6,182 bases of DNA, from positions 1 to 6,182 of the forward strand of contig CAIYOB010001596.1 of the NCBI GenBank assembly GCA_903927685.1, read 5' to 3'. A program made the translations under genes and the position numbers. Shown piece by piece: positions 5,997 through 6,182 of this stretch (position 1 is the first letter of the stretch; the number at the start of each line of letters is the position of its first letter). Origin of the DNA: an uncultured Planctomycetaceae bacterium. Lineage in GTDB: Bacteria; Planctomycetota; Planctomycetia; Pirellulales; Pirellulaceae. Below the pieces are notes generated by a model that saw only the letters and a program-made list of their open reading frames with translations, was not told the origin of the DNA and ran no database searches.

Positions 5997-6182
5997 TTAA
6001 CGGAATACGATCGCCGGTTCCAGACGCGTGATGCGCCAGATGCCGAGCACGGCGGCCAGGATGGAGATGCACAGCACCGCCACCAGGGACGCTACCGGCA
6101 CTTGCCAGAGCAGGAGGAACGGCACTTTGCCCAGCTGCAGGACGGTATAGCCGATCACAGACACCAGCCCCAGTCCGATGCC
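5997..6182 (-). CDS. C-terminal end of an FtsX/MacB/DevC-type ABC permease (partial)
   Basis: Only the last 61 residues are in the window; the N-terminal part lies beyond base 6182. The visible part begins in a hydrophobic segment (GIGLGLVSVIGYTVL), has a short loop with QLGKVPFLLLWQVP, then a strong membrane helix (about residues 30-49 of the fragment). It ends in RITRLEPAIVFR and stop TAA. A last transmembrane helix followed by an Arg-rich 'R..L.PA..FR' tail is the classic end of FtsX-domain permeases such as DevC and MacB. It is followed directly by the ATPase and adaptor genes, which fits. The subgroup cannot be fixed from this piece. Confidence 0.85.
   Translation of the reverse strand, partial: GIGLGLVSVIGYTVLQLGKVPFLLLWQVPVASLVAVLCISILAAVLGIWRITRLEPAIVFR

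Overview
The window is GC-rich. All six protein-coding genes I can support lie on the minus strand, so transcription runs from high to low coordinates. Three things suggest a member of the Planctomycetota, perhaps Pirellulales or a relative: a NupG-like MFS carrier, a large membrane-anchored caspase-like protein, and a DevBCA/MacAB-like exporter, all set among GC-rich palindromes. This assignment rests on recalled family patterns, not on a search. The long plus-strand open frames are shadows of the minus-strand genes.

Layout in transcription order. (1) 6182-4280 is a tight exporter operon. It holds the last 61 residues of an FtsX/MacB/DevC-type permease (cut by the window edge), a complete ABC ATPase, and a complete HlyD-type periplasmic adaptor. 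Together they would form a tripartite efflux system, with any outer-membrane partner outside the window. (2) 4279-4043 is a 237-base gap with no clear gene, promoter or terminator. (3) 4042-3722 encodes a 106-residue secreted protein whose C-terminal half is four tandem 11-residue repeats, encoded by a 33-base DNA repeat. (4) 3721-3460 is non-coding. It holds three palindromes in a row (3712-3620), then a good sigma70-type promoter (TTGACA, 17 bases, TAGGTT), a small inverted repeat at the predicted transcription start, and a Shine-Dalgarno. (5) 3459-2212 encodes a NupG-like (nucleoside:H+ symporter family) MFS carrier. (6) 2209-1, starting 2 bases after the carrier's stop, is a long gene that runs out of the window. 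It encodes a membrane-anchored caspase-fold protein in which the position of the catalytic cysteine is a serine.

The most unusual part is the two-gene unit under the 3546-3574 promoter. It pairs a NupG-family transporter, whose substrate-binding and proton-coupling residues look replaced, with a translationally coupled, apparently inactive caspase-like protein. Their functional link is unknown. The small hendecad-repeat protein is the other feature I could not match to a known family.
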